The notes beneath the pieces are model-generated. The model made no database searches. It saw only the letters and a list, made by a program, of their open reading frames with translations, and was not told the origin of the DNA. Below are positions 27,223 to 36,852 of a stretch of 64,000 nucleotides of DNA, piece after piece. The position numbers and the translations under genes were made by a program. Within the stretch, counting starts at the first letter, position 1. Each line of letters begins with the position of its first letter. The stretch lies in contig CAWINH010000006.1 of assembly GCA_963837425.1 (NCBI GenBank), positions 1 through 64,000 on the forward strand, read 5' to 3'. The DNA is from CAWINH01 sp963837425 (GTDB lineage: Bacteria; Chloroflexota; Limnocylindria; QHBO01).

Positions 27223-28644
27223 ATGACCACAACGCGAGGCGGCGTCGATGACGCGATCGCCCACCTTCACGAGCATGCCGAGGCGCACCTCAAGGGTCTC
27301 GACGAGTTCCTGCGCATGGAGTCGATCAGCGCGGATCCGGAACACCGCGACGACATGGTGCGCACCGCGCAGTGGATCGCCAACGAGCTCACGCGAATCG
27401 GCGTCGAGCACGCCGCGCTGCACGAGACGCGCAGCCACCCGATGGTGACCGCCGACTGGCTCCACGCCGGCACGGACAAGCCCACGGTGCTCGTCTACTG
27501 CCACTACGACGTCCAGCCGACCGACCCGCTCGACGAATGGGTTCGGCCGCCGTTCGAGCCGCGCTACGAGGACGACATCGTGTACGCGCGCGGATCGGGC
27601 GACGACAAGGGCCAACTCTTCATGCACCTGAAGGCTGTCGAGGCCTGGCTGGCCACCGCCGGCAGCCTGCCGGTCAACCTGCGCTTCCTGTTCGAGGGCG
27701 ACGAGGAGCACGTCAGCGAGCCGGTGACCGAGTTCATCGACGCGCACCCCGAGCTGCTGGAGGCCGATTTCTGCCTCGTCAGCGACTCGGACATGGCGGA
27801 TGACGAGAACACCCCGGCCATCACCTACGGCCTGCGCGGGATCGCCTACTGGGAGGTCAAGGTGACCGGGCCGTTCCAGGACGTCCACTCCGGACAGTAC
27901 GGAGGCGGCGTCGACAACCCGGCCAACGTCCTGGTCCGCATGCTCGCGAGCCTGGCCGATGCGAACAACCGGGTCACCGTCCCCGGGTTCTACGACGACG
28001 TCGCGGACCTCACCGATGCGGAGCGGGCGGCGTACGCCGCGATCCCCTTCGACGAGGCCGATTGGCGCGAGCGGCTGAACGTGCCGGCGCCGATGGGCGG
28101 CGAACCGCAGTACACGCTCCTCGAGCGGCTCAGCGCTCGGCCGACCTTTGACATCGACGGGATCTGGGGCGGGTACACCGGCGAGGGGTCGAAGACGATC
28201 ATCCCCGCCTGGGCGGCGGCGAAATTCAGCACGCGGCTCGTCCCGAACCAGGATCCGCGGAGGATCGAGCAGCTGTTCATCGACCACCTGCAGAAGATCG
28301 CACCGCGGACGGTGACGGTCAGCGTGCGAAGCCTCTCGAACGGCGCTCCGGCCATCACGCCCCTCGACCATCCCGCCATCGCCTCGGCGGCGAGGGCGCT
28401 GGAGGCGGCGTTCGGCAAGGCACCCCTCTTCCATCGGTCCGGCGGCTCGATCCCGGTCGTGCCCGCGCTCGAGGCGAAGCTCGGGCTGAAGAGCGTGATG
28501 GTCGGCTTCGCCTCGCCGAACGGCAACTTCCACGCCCCGAACGAATGGATGCCTCTGTGGAACTACCGCGGCGGCCTGGAGGCCCTCGTGCGGCTGTGGG
28601 GCGAGCTCGGCTCGCGCCCGCCTGGCGAGCTGCGGCCACGGTGA
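27223..28644 (+). CDS. M20 family dipeptidase
   Basis: A 473-residue zinc dipeptidase. H94 and D96 in VYCHYDVQP, D127 in GSGDDKGQ, the general base in FEGDEE (158-162) and D in SDSDMAD form the co-catalytic dizinc site. Length and the inserted lid domain (about 210-330) fit the nonspecific dipeptidase/carnosinase branch. Leaderless start after TATCAT. The MerR-like gene follows after 7 bases. Confidence 0.93.
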   Translation: MTTTRGGVDDAIAHLHEHAEAHLKGLDEFLRMESISADPEHRDDMVRTAQWIANELTRIGVEHAALHETRSHPMVTADWLHAGTDKPTVLVYCHYDVQPTDPLDEWVRPPFEPRYEDDIVYARGSGDDKGQLFMHLKAVEAWLATAGSLPVNLRFLFEGDEEHVSEPVTEFIDAHPELLEADFCLVSDSDMADDENTPAITYGLRGIAYWEVKVTGPFQDVHSGQYGGGVDNPANVLVRMLASLADANNRVTVPGFYDDVADLTDAERAAYAAIPFDEADWRERLNVPAPMGGEPQYTLLERLSARPTFDIDGIWGGYTGEGSKTIIPAWAAAKFSTRLVPNQDPRRIEQLFIDHLQKIAPRTVTVSVRSLSNGAPAITPLDHPAIASAARALEAAFGKAPLFHRSGGSIPVVPALEAKLGLKSVMVGFASPNGNFHAPNEWMPLWNYRGGLEALVRLWGELGSRPPGELRPR

Positions 28645-28651
28645 CGACCCG

Positions 28652-29332
28652 ATGAGGGGCGGCCAACCGGAGCGCGGGAGCGCGGACGATCCCTGGCTCG
28701 CGCTCGGGGCCGCCTCCCGGCTGGTGGGCGTCGGTCCCGACACGCTGCGACGCTGGGCCGACTCCGGAAAGGTGGAGAGCTATACGACCCCGGGTGGCCA
28801 TCGTCGCTTCCTGCGGTCCAGCCTCGAGGGGATGGTCAACGCGCCGCGCCGGCATCGCTACGGTATGGAGCGGCTGGCCGGGTCGGCGACGACGATCTCG
28901 GGCGACGTCCAGCGGCGCATGCAGCGTTCCGGCCTTGCCGGTCAGGCATGGCAGTCCCGGCTGAGCCCGACCCAGCGCGCGGACTTCCGCCGTTGGGGGC
29001 AGCGGACCTTCGGGCTGGTCATCGAGTACGTGGCGGCCACCAGCCGTGCCGAGCGCAGTCTCCTCCTCGAGGAGGCCGAGAAGATGGGCGCGCTGTACGG
29101 CGCGGAGGCGGTGCGGGCGGGGCTCTCGCTCGCGGAGACGGTCGAGGCCTTCCTCTTCTACCGCTCCCCCGTCCTCGAGGCGATCGCCGCTCACCTGCGG
29201 CGCCGGGCGGCGGAGGTCGGCGAGGTGACCGCGGCCTACCGGGAGGCGAGTGCGGCGGTGGACGGTGTGCTCGTGGCGCTCGTGAGCTCCTACCGGGAGG
29301 CGGAGCGCCCCGCGGCTCAGCCGATCACGTAG
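28652..29332 (+). CDS. MerR-like DNA-binding protein with helical sensor domain
   Basis: A 226-residue regulator. Residues 17-55 are a MerR/excisionase-type winged helix (AASRLVGVGPDTLRRW then a wing TTPGGHRRF). Residues about 100-215 are all-helical and resemble the RsbR N-terminal/PucR-type sensor region (FGLVIEYVAATSRAERS). Ligand and targets unknown. It follows the M20 peptidase by 7 bases and overlaps the convergent Xaa-Pro peptidase by 16 bases. Confidence 0.75.
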   Translation: MRGGQPERGSADDPWLALGAASRLVGVGPDTLRRWADSGKVESYTTPGGHRRFLRSSLEGMVNAPRRHRYGMERLAGSATTISGDVQRRMQRSGLAGQAWQSRLSPTQRADFRRWGQRTFGLVIEYVAATSRAERSLLLEEAEKMGALYGAEAVRAGLSLAETVEAFLFYRSPVLEAIAAHLRRRAAEVGEVTAAYREASAAVDGVLVALVSSYREAERPAAQPIT

Positions 29333-30456
29333 AGGTCGCGGCTCGTCTCGTTCAGGCGCTCGCCGCCAGTCTCGGTGCACACCACGATGTCCTCGATGCG
29401 GGCCCCCCAGCGGCCGGTCACGTAGATCCCGGGCTCGATGCTGAATGCCTCGCCGGGCTGCAGCGGCTCCGCGTTGCCGGCCACGATGTAGGGCTCCTCG
29501 TGCGTCTCCATCCCGATGCCGTGGCCGGTGCGGTGGATGAACTGCCCACCGTAGCCGGCAGCATCGATGACCTCGCGGGCGGCGGTGTCGACGGCCTCGG
29601 CCGCGAACCCGGGCGCCACCGCATCGCAAGCGGCCTGCTGCGCGCGGCGGAGGGTGGCGTACAGGTCGGCGAATTCGTCGGGGGGTGTCCCGACGAAGGC
29701 GGTCCGCGTCGTATCCGAGCAGTAGCCGGCGCGCGTCCCACCGATGTCGAGGACGACGGCGTCGCCGGCGCGGATGACCCTCTCGCCCGGATCGTGGTGC
29801 GGGCTGGCGGAGTTCGGACCGGAGGCGACGATCGCGAAGTCCGCGCTGTCATGGCCGGCCTCCAGCAGCAGCTCCCGGATCCGGCCGCTCACCTCGAGCT
29901 CGGTGCGCCCCGAGAGCGGCTCCGCGGTGATCGTCCGCATCGCGGCGTCGGCCGCCCCCGCCACTGCCCGCAGGCGTTCCACCTCATCCGGCGACTTCCG
30001 ACGGCGGAGGGCGGCCATCGCGTGGCCCGCTTCCACGAGCTCGATCGGCTCGAGGACGGCGCGCAGGCGCAGGACGTGGCGCGCCCACATCTGGTCCTGC
30101 AGGCCGATCCGCGCCGCCGCGTTGCCGAGGTGAGATCGGAGCCGGAGAAACGGGTCGGTCGTCTCATCCCAGGGATCGATCTCGACATGGGTCCCGATGC
30201 TGCCCAGCTGATGCCGCGCGAGCGGCTCCTCGAGCCGGGGGACGAGCAGCACCGGAGCGCCCTCTTCCCGAATCACGAGGCAGGTCAGCCGCTCGAGCGC
30301 CGGGGGCAGGTAGCCGAGCAGGTACGCGTAGTCGTGCGACGGCGTGATGAGCAGTGCGTCGAGGTCGCGGGCCGCGGCCTCGCGGGCGGCCCGGTGGAGG
30401 CGATCCAGGTGAACCGCGGGCGGGAAGGGGCGGGATGGCGCGCCACCGAGAACCAC
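29317..30456 (-). CDS. M24 family Xaa-Pro peptidase
   Basis: A metallopeptidase of 379 residues with the creatinase-like N-terminal domain (about 1-145) and the pita-bread catalytic domain. Metal ligands are in LDIGGTRAGYCSD (two Asp), TGHGIGMETHE (His) and SIEPGIY and RIEDIVV (Glu). GTG at 30456 is chosen because TAGGCT lies 7 bases upstream, overlapping the stop codon of the JAMM gene. It can thus be transcribed alone or as the last gene of the suf-cys operon. Confidence 0.9.
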   Translation of the reverse strand: MVLGGAPSRPFPPAVHLDRLHRAAREAAARDLDALLITPSHDYAYLLGYLPPALERLTCLVIREEGAPVLLVPRLEEPLARHQLGSIGTHVEIDPWDETTDPFLRLRSHLGNAAARIGLQDQMWARHVLRLRAVLEPIELVEAGHAMAALRRRKSPDEVERLRAVAGAADAAMRTITAEPLSGRTELEVSGRIRELLLEAGHDSADFAIVASGPNSASPHHDPGERVIRAGDAVVLDIGGTRAGYCSDTTRTAFVGTPPDEFADLYATLRRAQQAACDAVAPGFAAEAVDTAAREVIDAAGYGGQFIHRTGHGIGMETHEEPYIVAGNAEPLQPGEAFSIEPGIYVTGRWGARIEDIVVCTETGGERLNETSRDLYVIG

Positions 30457-30463
30457 GTCCGAC

Positions 30464-30469
30464 AGCCTA
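30464..30469 (-). promoter_or_regulatory. -10 element of the Xaa-Pro peptidase gene
   Basis: TAGGCT on the minus strand, 7 bases before the GTG at 30456. Its first three bases are the stop codon of the preceding JAMM peptidase gene. Confidence 0.45.
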
Positions 30470-30903
30470 CCCGATCGGCGGCTCCTCGACCCGCATCGGC
30501 ACCTCGAAGGAACGGCCGCCATGGATCCGCCAGGCGCGGAGGATCCGCTCGACCGGCGCAGCGGGGTCCGCCAGTGTCGCGAGCACGTAGAACTGGTCGG
30601 GATACATCGCAGCTCGCCGGTCAGTGGCGGACGGGACGGCCGGGGAGTGGGTGTGCGAGTGGTAGATCGCCACCAGGTCCTCGCCGGCATCCTCGATGGC
30701 GAAGGTGATGCGCACGAGGTCGGCGGCGTCCACCGTGTAGCGCAGCGGCGAGGCATCCGCGTTGCGCGCGGGGTGGTAGCGCGTGCCGCGACGCTCGGCG
30801 AGCGAGCCGGAAATGAGGCCGCAGGCCTCGTTCGGAAGCTCCGCGCGGGATTGGGTCAGCAGCTCCTCGGCCACCTCCCGGGCGACGGTGAGGCCGTGGT
30901 CGC

Positions 30904-30910
<7 letters not shown>
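30467..30910 (-). CDS. mec: JAMM-domain peptidase, Mec type
   Basis: A 147-residue zinc peptidase of the JAMM family. E28 (NEACG), H84 and H86 (HSHTH) and D97 fit the E...HxHx10D signature. In Mycobacterium tuberculosis Mec releases cysteine from the CysO-cysteine adduct. The identical gene company (cysO, cysM) supports that role here. GTG start overlaps the cysM stop by 7 bases. Confidence 0.88.
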
Positions 30911-31879
<969 letters not shown>

Positions 31880-31887
<8 letters not shown>

Positions 31888-32149
31888 CGGCCATGGCCGG
31901 CAGCAGGATCACGGTGTCGCCCGGCCCCACCGCGGTCGTCAGGCCATCCCGGTATCGCACGTCCCGGTCGTTGACGTAGACGTTCACGAACGGCGACAGG
32001 GCCCCCTCGACCGTCACCCGCGCCCGGAGCGCCGGATACGCGCCGAACAGCTCGTCCAGGACGTCGGAGACGGTGGCCCCCGCGGCCTCGACGCTGCGCT
32101 GCCCCCCGACCTCGTCCCGAAGGACCGGCGGGATCCTGACCTCGGCCAT
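31880..32149 (-). CDS. cysO: CysO/MoaD-family sulfur carrier protein
   Basis: A ubiquitin-fold carrier of 89 residues ending in the diglycine needed for adenylation and thiocarboxylation (AMAGG, 85-89). The pattern ATVSDVLDELFGAYPALRA and FVNVYVNDRDVR fits CysO/MoaD. Position between a ThiF-type activating enzyme and cysM-mec identifies it as the sulfur donor for cysteine synthesis rather than for molybdopterin; no mo-cofactor genes are nearby. The cysM start overlaps its stop. Confidence 0.87.
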
Positions 32150-32180
32150 CAGCCGCCACCCCGCCCGATCGCGGGCGGCA

Positions 32181-33329
32181 TCATGGCCGCGCTCCGACAG
32201 TCGCGTCGGCGGTGGGCGCGGGCTCGGCCAGCCACGGCGATCCCTCACCGCAGGCCGGGCATGCCGGGTCGCGCCAGGTCCGGACCTCGTTGAATTCGCT
32301 CGTCTGGGCGTCGAACATGAGGAGGCGCCCCGCCAGCGTCTCGCCCACGCCGAGGATCAGCTTGAGCACCTCGTTCGCCTGAAGCATGCCGGCGATCCCC
32401 GGCAGGACTCCCAGGACGCCGGCCACGGAGCATGCCGGCGCGAGCTCGTCCGGCGGCGGCGTCGGGTACATGCAGCGGTAGCACGGCCCCTCGAACGGCA
32501 CGAACGTCGTCACCTGCCCGTCCCAGCGATAGATCGAGCCGTGGACCACCGGCTTGCGGAGCTTGACCGCCGCGTCGTTCAGGGCGTAGCGGGTGTCGAA
32601 GTTGTCGGTCCCGTCCACGACGACGTCGTACCCGGCAATCAGCCGCTCGACGTTGCCCGCGGTCAGCCGCTCGCGGTGCTCGACCACCCGGGTCTCGGGA
32701 TTGAGGGCCCCCAGCGTCTGACGCGCGGACTCGGTCTTCGGGCGACCAATGCGATCGGCGCTGTGCAGGACCTGGCGCTGGAGATTCGACTCCTCCACCA
32801 CGTCGTCGTCCACGATCCCGATGGTGCCAATCCCGGAGGCGGCGAGGTAGAGCGCCACCGGGCTGCCGAGCCCACCGGCGCCGATGAGCAGCACCTTCGC
32901 GTCGAGGAGGCGGCGCTGGCCCTCGACCCCGACCTCTGGGATGAGGGTCTGGCGGCTGTAGCGGCGCTGCTGGGCGGCGGTCAGCGGCGAGCGCGCCGCC
33001 TCCCACGGTCCGCCGCGCCGCGGCCACTCGTCGATGAGGGCGGCGAGGTTCACGAGGTTCGTGTACCCCTGCCCCGCCAGGTAGGTCGCAGCGCGGCCGG
33101 AGCGCGCGCCCGAGCGGCAGTGCAGCAGCACCGGCGCGGAGCGGTCGGGGACCTCCTCCGCGAATCGTGCCGGGACGTCGGCAAGCGGGATCAGCGTCGC
33201 GCCGGTGACGTGGCCCGCGTTCCACTCGTGCGGCTCACGGACGTCGATCACGCGATGCCCGCTCGCGGCGAGCCGGATCGCCTCGGCGGTTCCCACCTGA
33301 CGGAAGAGCGGTGCTGAATGGTCGGTCAT
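32181..33329 (-). CDS. Rhodanese-ThiF/MoeB fusion (sulfur carrier activating enzyme)
   Basis: A 382-residue fusion that adenylates and sulfurates the carrier C terminus. An N-terminal rhodanese domain (about 8-110) has the active cysteine C71 in LHCRSGARS. The ThiF domain follows, with ATP loop GAGGLGS (150-156), DNFDTRYALN, and zinc cysteines C283, C286, C357 and C360. The usual order in MoeZ/MOCS3 is ThiF first and rhodanese last, so this is the reversed arrangement. Start ATG lies 160 bases after sufU, behind a possible leader. Confidence 0.88.
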   Translation of the reverse strand: MTDHSAPLFRQVGTAEAIRLAASGHRVIDVREPHEWNAGHVTGATLIPLADVPARFAEEVPDRSAPVLLHCRSGARSGRAATYLAGQGYTNLVNLAALIDEWPRRGGPWEAARSPLTAAQQRRYSRQTLIPEVGVEGQRRLLDAKVLLIGAGGLGSPVALYLAASGIGTIGIVDDDVVEESNLQRQVLHSADRIGRPKTESARQTLGALNPETRVVEHRERLTAGNVERLIAGYDVVVDGTDNFDTRYALNDAAVKLRKPVVHGSIYRWDGQVTTFVPFEGPCYRCMYPTPPPDELAPACSVAGVLGVLPGIAGMLQANEVLKLILGVGETLAGRLLMFDAQTSEFNEVRTWRDPACPACGEGSPWLAEPAPTADATVGARP

Positions 33330-33406
33330 GGGTCGTGGCTTCCTTGCTGTCGATGGCTGCGGTCCCGGCGCCCTGGCCGGGGGGAGTCGAGCGGCGCGGC
33401 GGGCGT

Positions 33407-33493
33407 TCAGCCGCCTCGCGCGCGATGCGAGCCCTGACAGCGACCGGTCGACTGCAGGCAGGAGACCCTGCGACCGGCGAAGGCCCTGCTCAT
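33407..33493 (-). CDS. Possible 28-codon leader reading frame
   Basis: The ATG overlaps the sufU stop (ATGA). The reading frame encodes 28 residues with cysteines at positions 12 and 19 and ends in a basic Gly-rich tail. It lies in front of the sulfur-carrier genes and contains a stem-loop (33444-33477). It may be a regulatory leader peptide whose translation depends on cysteine, or a chance frame. No family is recognised. Confidence 0.3.
   Translation of the reverse strand: MSRAFAGRRVSCLQSTGRCQGSHRARGG
33444..33477 (-). other. Stem-loop inside the sufU-ThiF gap
   Basis: CCGGTCG (33444-33450) pairs perfectly with CGACCGG (33471-33477), and inside it CAGG (33459-33462) pairs with CCTG (33467-33470) around a four-base loop. 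It lies within the possible leader reading frame, 115-150 bases before the rhodanese-ThiF start. No U-run follows. Confidence 0.35.
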
Positions 33494-33891
33494 CCAGCCA
33501 CCTCCGCCTCGTCGGGCCACTCGATCTCGGCCCCGCGCACCGCGCCCTGCAGCACCTTGTAGGAGAGGAGGGCGCACTTGAGCCGCGCCGGGCCGATCGG
33601 AACACCGAGGGCCTCGAGCACGGCCTTCGGATCCATCTCCCGGACCTGCTCCAGGGTCATGCCTCGCAGCTCGTCGGTCAGGATCGAGGCCGAGGCCTGG
33701 CTGATCGCGCAGCCGCGGCCGTCGAAGGCCACGTCCGCGATTCGATCGTCGCCGATCACGAGGGTCATGCTCATCTCGTCGCCGCACGTCGGGTTCGAAT
33801 CGGCGAAGTGAAGGTCGTGCGGATCCAGGACCCCCTTGTTATGGGGGTTCCGGTAATGCTCGAGGATGAAGTCGCGGTACAGGTTGTCCAT
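33490..33891 (-). CDS. sufU: SufU-type Fe-S assembly/sulfur transfer protein
   Basis: A 133-residue zinc protein that accepts the persulfide from SufS. Metal and sulfur-accepting residues C36, D38, C61 and C106 lie in NPTCGDEM, GRGCAISQAS and RLKCALLSY, the SufU layout with the Gly-rich spacing that separates it from IscU. ATG overlaps the sufS stop (ATGA). Confidence 0.93.
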   Translation of the reverse strand: MDNLYRDFILEHYRNPHNKGVLDPHDLHFADSNPTCGDEMSMTLVIGDDRIADVAFDGRGCAISQASASILTDELRGMTLEQVREMDPKAVLEALGVPIGPARLKCALLSYKVLQGAVRGAEIEWPDEAEVAG

Positions 33892-35159
33892 CAGCCACCG
33901 AAGATCCGCTGCGTGGTCCGCACCGCATCGGCCAGGGCCTCCACGTCATCGGCGTCGTTGTAGACGTAGAAGCTGGCGCGCGTCGTCGCGGGGATGTCGT
34001 AGCGCAGCATCACCGGCTGCGCGCAATGGTGGCCGGCGCGCACCGCCACCCCCTCCGAATCGAAGATCGTGGCCACGTCGTGCGGGTGCGCCTCGTCGAG
34101 CACGAAGCTGATGACGCCGGCATGGATCTCCGGATCGTCCGGGCCCAGCCGCCGGACGCCGGGAATCTCGCCCAGCGCGGCCCACGCCCGCTCGAACAGC
34201 CAGCGCTCGTGCTCCCGCACCCGATCCATCCCGAGCGCGTTGAGATAGTCGATCGCGGCGCCCAGCCCCACCGCTTCGGCGATCGCTGGCGTTCCGGCCT
34301 CGAACTTCGCAGGCACCTCGTTCCATTCGGCCCCCTCGAGCGTGACGCGAATGATCATGCTGCCGCCGGTCATGAAGGGTGGCATGGCCTCCAGCAGGGC
34401 GCGACGGGCCCACAGGGCGCCGATGCCGGATGGACCGAGCATCTTGTGGCCGCTGATCGCCATGAAGTCGCACCCGATCTCGCCGATGTCGATGGGCATG
34501 TGCGGCGCCGACTGGGCGGCGTCGATGAGGACGAGCGCGCCGGCGTCGTGCGCGAGCTCGGTGATCTCGCGGACCGGGTTGATCGTCCCCAGGGCGTTGC
34601 TCACCTGGGCGATCGCCAGCAGCTTCGGGCCGCGCGCCAGCTTGGCACGAAGGTCATCGGTGTCGAGCCGGCCGTCATCGGTGAGTCCGACATAGTCGAG
34701 CTCAGCGCCGGTCTCGCGGGTCACCTGCTGCCACGGCACGATGTTGGCGTGGTGCTCGAGCTGCGTGGTGACCACGCGGTCGCCGGGTCGCAGGTTGCTG
34801 CGGCCCCAGCTGTAGGCGACGAGGTTGATCGCCTCGGTCGCGTTCCGCACGAAGACGACCTCGCGTTCGCTCGGGGCGCCCAGGAAGGTCGCGACTTTCC
34901 GCCGCGCGGCCTCGAAGCGGCTCGTGGCGTCCTCGCTCAGCTCGTAGATGCCGCGATGGACGTTCGCGTAGTGGTGGGCGTACATGTCGGCCACGGCGTC
35001 GATGACCGCCTGCGGCTTCAGCGCACTGGCCGCCGCGTCCAGGAAGACGAGGCGCCTGCCGCTGCGGGTCGGCTGCGCAAAGACCGGGAAGTCGGCGCGC
35101 AGCTGCGACCCGGAGAATCCCCCGGACGCAGGTGCTGGAACGGCCGGCTGGGTGACCAT
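33891..35159 (-). CDS. sufS: Cysteine desulfurase SufS
   Basis: PLP enzyme of 422 residues taking sulfur from cysteine to feed Fe-S assembly. The PLP lysine is K239 in ISGHKMLGPSG and the active cysteine is C379 in RAGHHCAQPVM, placed as in group II desulfurases. HHANIVPWQ is the family block near 136-144. The start ATG lies 10 bases after the sufC stop. An upstream in-frame ATG would run into sufC and is not used. Confidence 0.95.
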   Translation of the reverse strand: MVTQPAVPAPASGGFSGSQLRADFPVFAQPTRSGRRLVFLDAAASALKPQAVIDAVADMYAHHYANVHRGIYELSEDATSRFEAARRKVATFLGAPSEREVVFVRNATEAINLVAYSWGRSNLRPGDRVVTTQLEHHANIVPWQQVTRETGAELDYVGLTDDGRLDTDDLRAKLARGPKLLAIAQVSNALGTINPVREITELAHDAGALVLIDAAQSAPHMPIDIGEIGCDFMAISGHKMLGPSGIGALWARRALLEAMPPFMTGGSMIIRVTLEGAEWNEVPAKFEAGTPAIAEAVGLGAAIDYLNALGMDRVREHERWLFERAWAALGEIPGVRRLGPDDPEIHAGVISFVLDEAHPHDVATIFDSEGVAVRAGHHCAQPVMLRYDIPATTRASFYVYNDADDVEALADAVRTTQRIFGG

Positions 35160-35169
35160 GCTCCTCAGT

Positions 35170-36015
35170 CTAGACGTGCTCTGCCAGCTCTTCGGCGGCC
35201 TCGTCACCGACCCCGGCCGGAAGGCCGGTCCGCTCGCGGACCCAGTCGTAGCCGTTCGCCTCGAGCTGCTTGCTCAGCTCCTCGCCACCCGACATCACGA
35301 TTCGCCCATCGAGCATGACGTGCACGAACTGCGGAGTGACGTAGTTCAGGATCCGCTGGTAGTGGGTGATCATCAGCACGCCCATCTCCGGGCTGAGGCT
35401 GGCGTTGATGCCAGTCGCCACGTTGCGCAGCGCGTCGATATCGAGGCCCGAATCGGTCTCGTCGAGGATGGCCATCTTCGGCGACAGGACCGCCATCTGG
35501 AGCATCTCGAGGCGCTTCTTCTCACCGCCCGAGAACCCGTCGTTCACGTACCGCGTCGAGAAGCCCGGGTCGATGCCGAGGAGCGCCATCTTCTCTTCCA
35601 TGAGCTTGCGGAACTTCGCCAGCGGGATGCCGGCGTACTTCGGCATGCTGCCCCCGGACGCGTCGGCGGCATCCTGCTTCGGGTGGTGCACGGCGTTGTA
35701 GATGTTGCGCAGGAAACTGGCGACGGTGACCCCCGGGATTGCGCTCGGGTACTGGAACGCCAGGAACACTCCCGCGCGGGCCCGCTTGTCCGGGGCCAGC
35801 TTCAGGAGGTCCGCGTCGCGCCATCGGACCGTTCCACCCTCGACCTTGTAGTCGGGATGCCCCATCAGGGTGTAGGCCAGGCTCGTCTTCCCCGATCCGT
35901 TGGGTCCCATCAGGGCGTGCACCTCGCCCTGTCCGATAGACAGGCTGAGGCCCTTGAGGATCGGCTTGCCGGCGATGCTGACCCGCAGGTCGGAGATCTC
36001 GAGATGGTCGGTCAT
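35170..36015 (-). CDS. sufC: SufC ATPase
   Basis: ABC-type ATPase of the SufBCD scaffold, 281 residues. Walker A GPNGSGKT (37-44), signature FSGGEKKRLEM, Walker B ILDETDSGLDID and the H-loop ITHYQRIL are present. A short inserted loop of about 12 residues (containing ADASGGSMPKY) lies before GIPLAKFRK and is longer than in E. coli SufC. The gap to rrf2 is 34 bases with AGAGGAG in it. Confidence 0.95.
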   Translation of the reverse strand: MTDHLEISDLRVSIAGKPILKGLSLSIGQGEVHALMGPNGSGKTSLAYTLMGHPDYKVEGGTVRWRDADLLKLAPDKRARAGVFLAFQYPSAIPGVTVASFLRNIYNAVHHPKQDAADASGGSMPKYAGIPLAKFRKLMEEKMALLGIDPGFSTRYVNDGFSGGEKKRLEMLQMAVLSPKMAILDETDSGLDIDALRNVATGINASLSPEMGVLMITHYQRILNYVTPQFVHVMLDGRIVMSGGEELSKQLEANGYDWVRERTGLPAGVGDEAAEELAEHV

Positions 36016-36049
36016 GCGTGTCTCGTGGTTGCTCCTCTTGGTGTCGAAC

Positions 36050-36526
36050 TCAGGTGGCGGCCCGCGCACCGGCAGAGGCTCGCCGCCTGCGGACCGCGGG
36101 CGGGTAGGGCGGCCCGCCTGCGGCGGTCGCCGCCTCGGCCAGGGTCGTCGCACCCAGGGTGCCGGTCAGGGATTCATAGAGTCGCTGGAAGACGCCGTGC
36201 ACGCTGCAGTCCTCCGGTCGCTCGCAGACCTCGAGGTTCTGCGGCCCGGCGCAGGGCATGGCCAGCACCTGGCCGTCGAGCGCGCGCACCGCGTCGACGA
36301 GGTTGATCTGGCGAGCCGGTCGCGCGAGCTGGTAGCCGCCGGACTGGCCGCGGGTCGCCGTCACCAGGCCGGCACGGCGCAGGTCACGGACGAGCTGCTC
36401 GAGATAGGCATGCGGCAGCTTCTCGACTCGCGACACGGTCGTGAGCGAGACCGGCCCGCTCGTCTCGGCACGCGCCAGCGCCACGAGGAGGCGGACGCCG
36501 TACTCGGCCCGGGTCGAGACCTTCAT
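36050..36526 (-). CDS. Rrf2-family regulator with Fe-S cysteines (IscR/SufR-like)
   Basis: A 158-residue winged-helix regulator. The DNA-binding region covers residues 1-70 (LPHAYLEQLVRDLRRAGLV). Cysteines C92, C101 and C107 plus H110 occupy the positions of the IscR cluster ligands C92, C98, C104 and H107, with a longer first spacing. It probably senses Fe-S status and controls this operon through the palindrome at 39550-39562. Its ATG overlaps the Rieske gene stop (ATGA). Confidence 0.88.
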   Translation of the reverse strand: MKVSTRAEYGVRLLVALARAETSGPVSLTTVSRVEKLPHAYLEQLVRDLRRAGLVTATRGQSGGYQLARPARQINLVDAVRALDGQVLAMPCAGPQNLEVCERPEDCSVHGVFQRLYESLTGTLGATTLAEAATAAGGPPYPPAVRRRRASAGARAAT

Positions 36527-36852
36527 GGCACGTCGACCACGACTTCGCCGTTCACCAGGCGTGCCGGATACGCGACGACGGGCCGCACCGGCGGCAGGGC
36601 GAGCACGCGCCCGGTGAAGAGGTCAAAACGGCCGCCGTGGCGCGGACATTCAACGGCGTCACCGTCCAGCTCGCCGGCACCCAGAACCCCGCCGTCGTGG
36701 GTGCAGACGTTGTCGATCGCGCCCCATTCGCCGTCCTCGGTGAGGCCGATGCACAGCGACCGCCCATCGACCTCGATGACACGCACCGTGCCCGGCGCGA
36801 CGTCGGCGGCGGCCAGGCCGGTGGCGAACCCGGTCTCCGTGGAGCTCGTCAC
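36523..36852 (-). CDS. Rieske-type ferredoxin
   Basis: A 109-residue [2Fe-2S] protein. Ligands C50-x-H52 (CTHDGG) and C69-x2-H72 (CPRHGGRF) match the Rieske ferredoxin pattern of non-heme dioxygenase systems. The GTG start overlaps the sufD stop as GTGA, and its stop overlaps rrf2. Rieske ferredoxins recur inside suf operons, where they are presumed to supply electrons to assembly. Confidence 0.92.
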   Translation of the reverse strand: MTSSTETGFATGLAAADVAPGTVRVIEVDGRSLCIGLTEDGEWGAIDNVCTHDGGVLGAGELDGDAVECPRHGGRFDLFTGRVLALPPVRPVVAYPARLVNGEVVVDVP

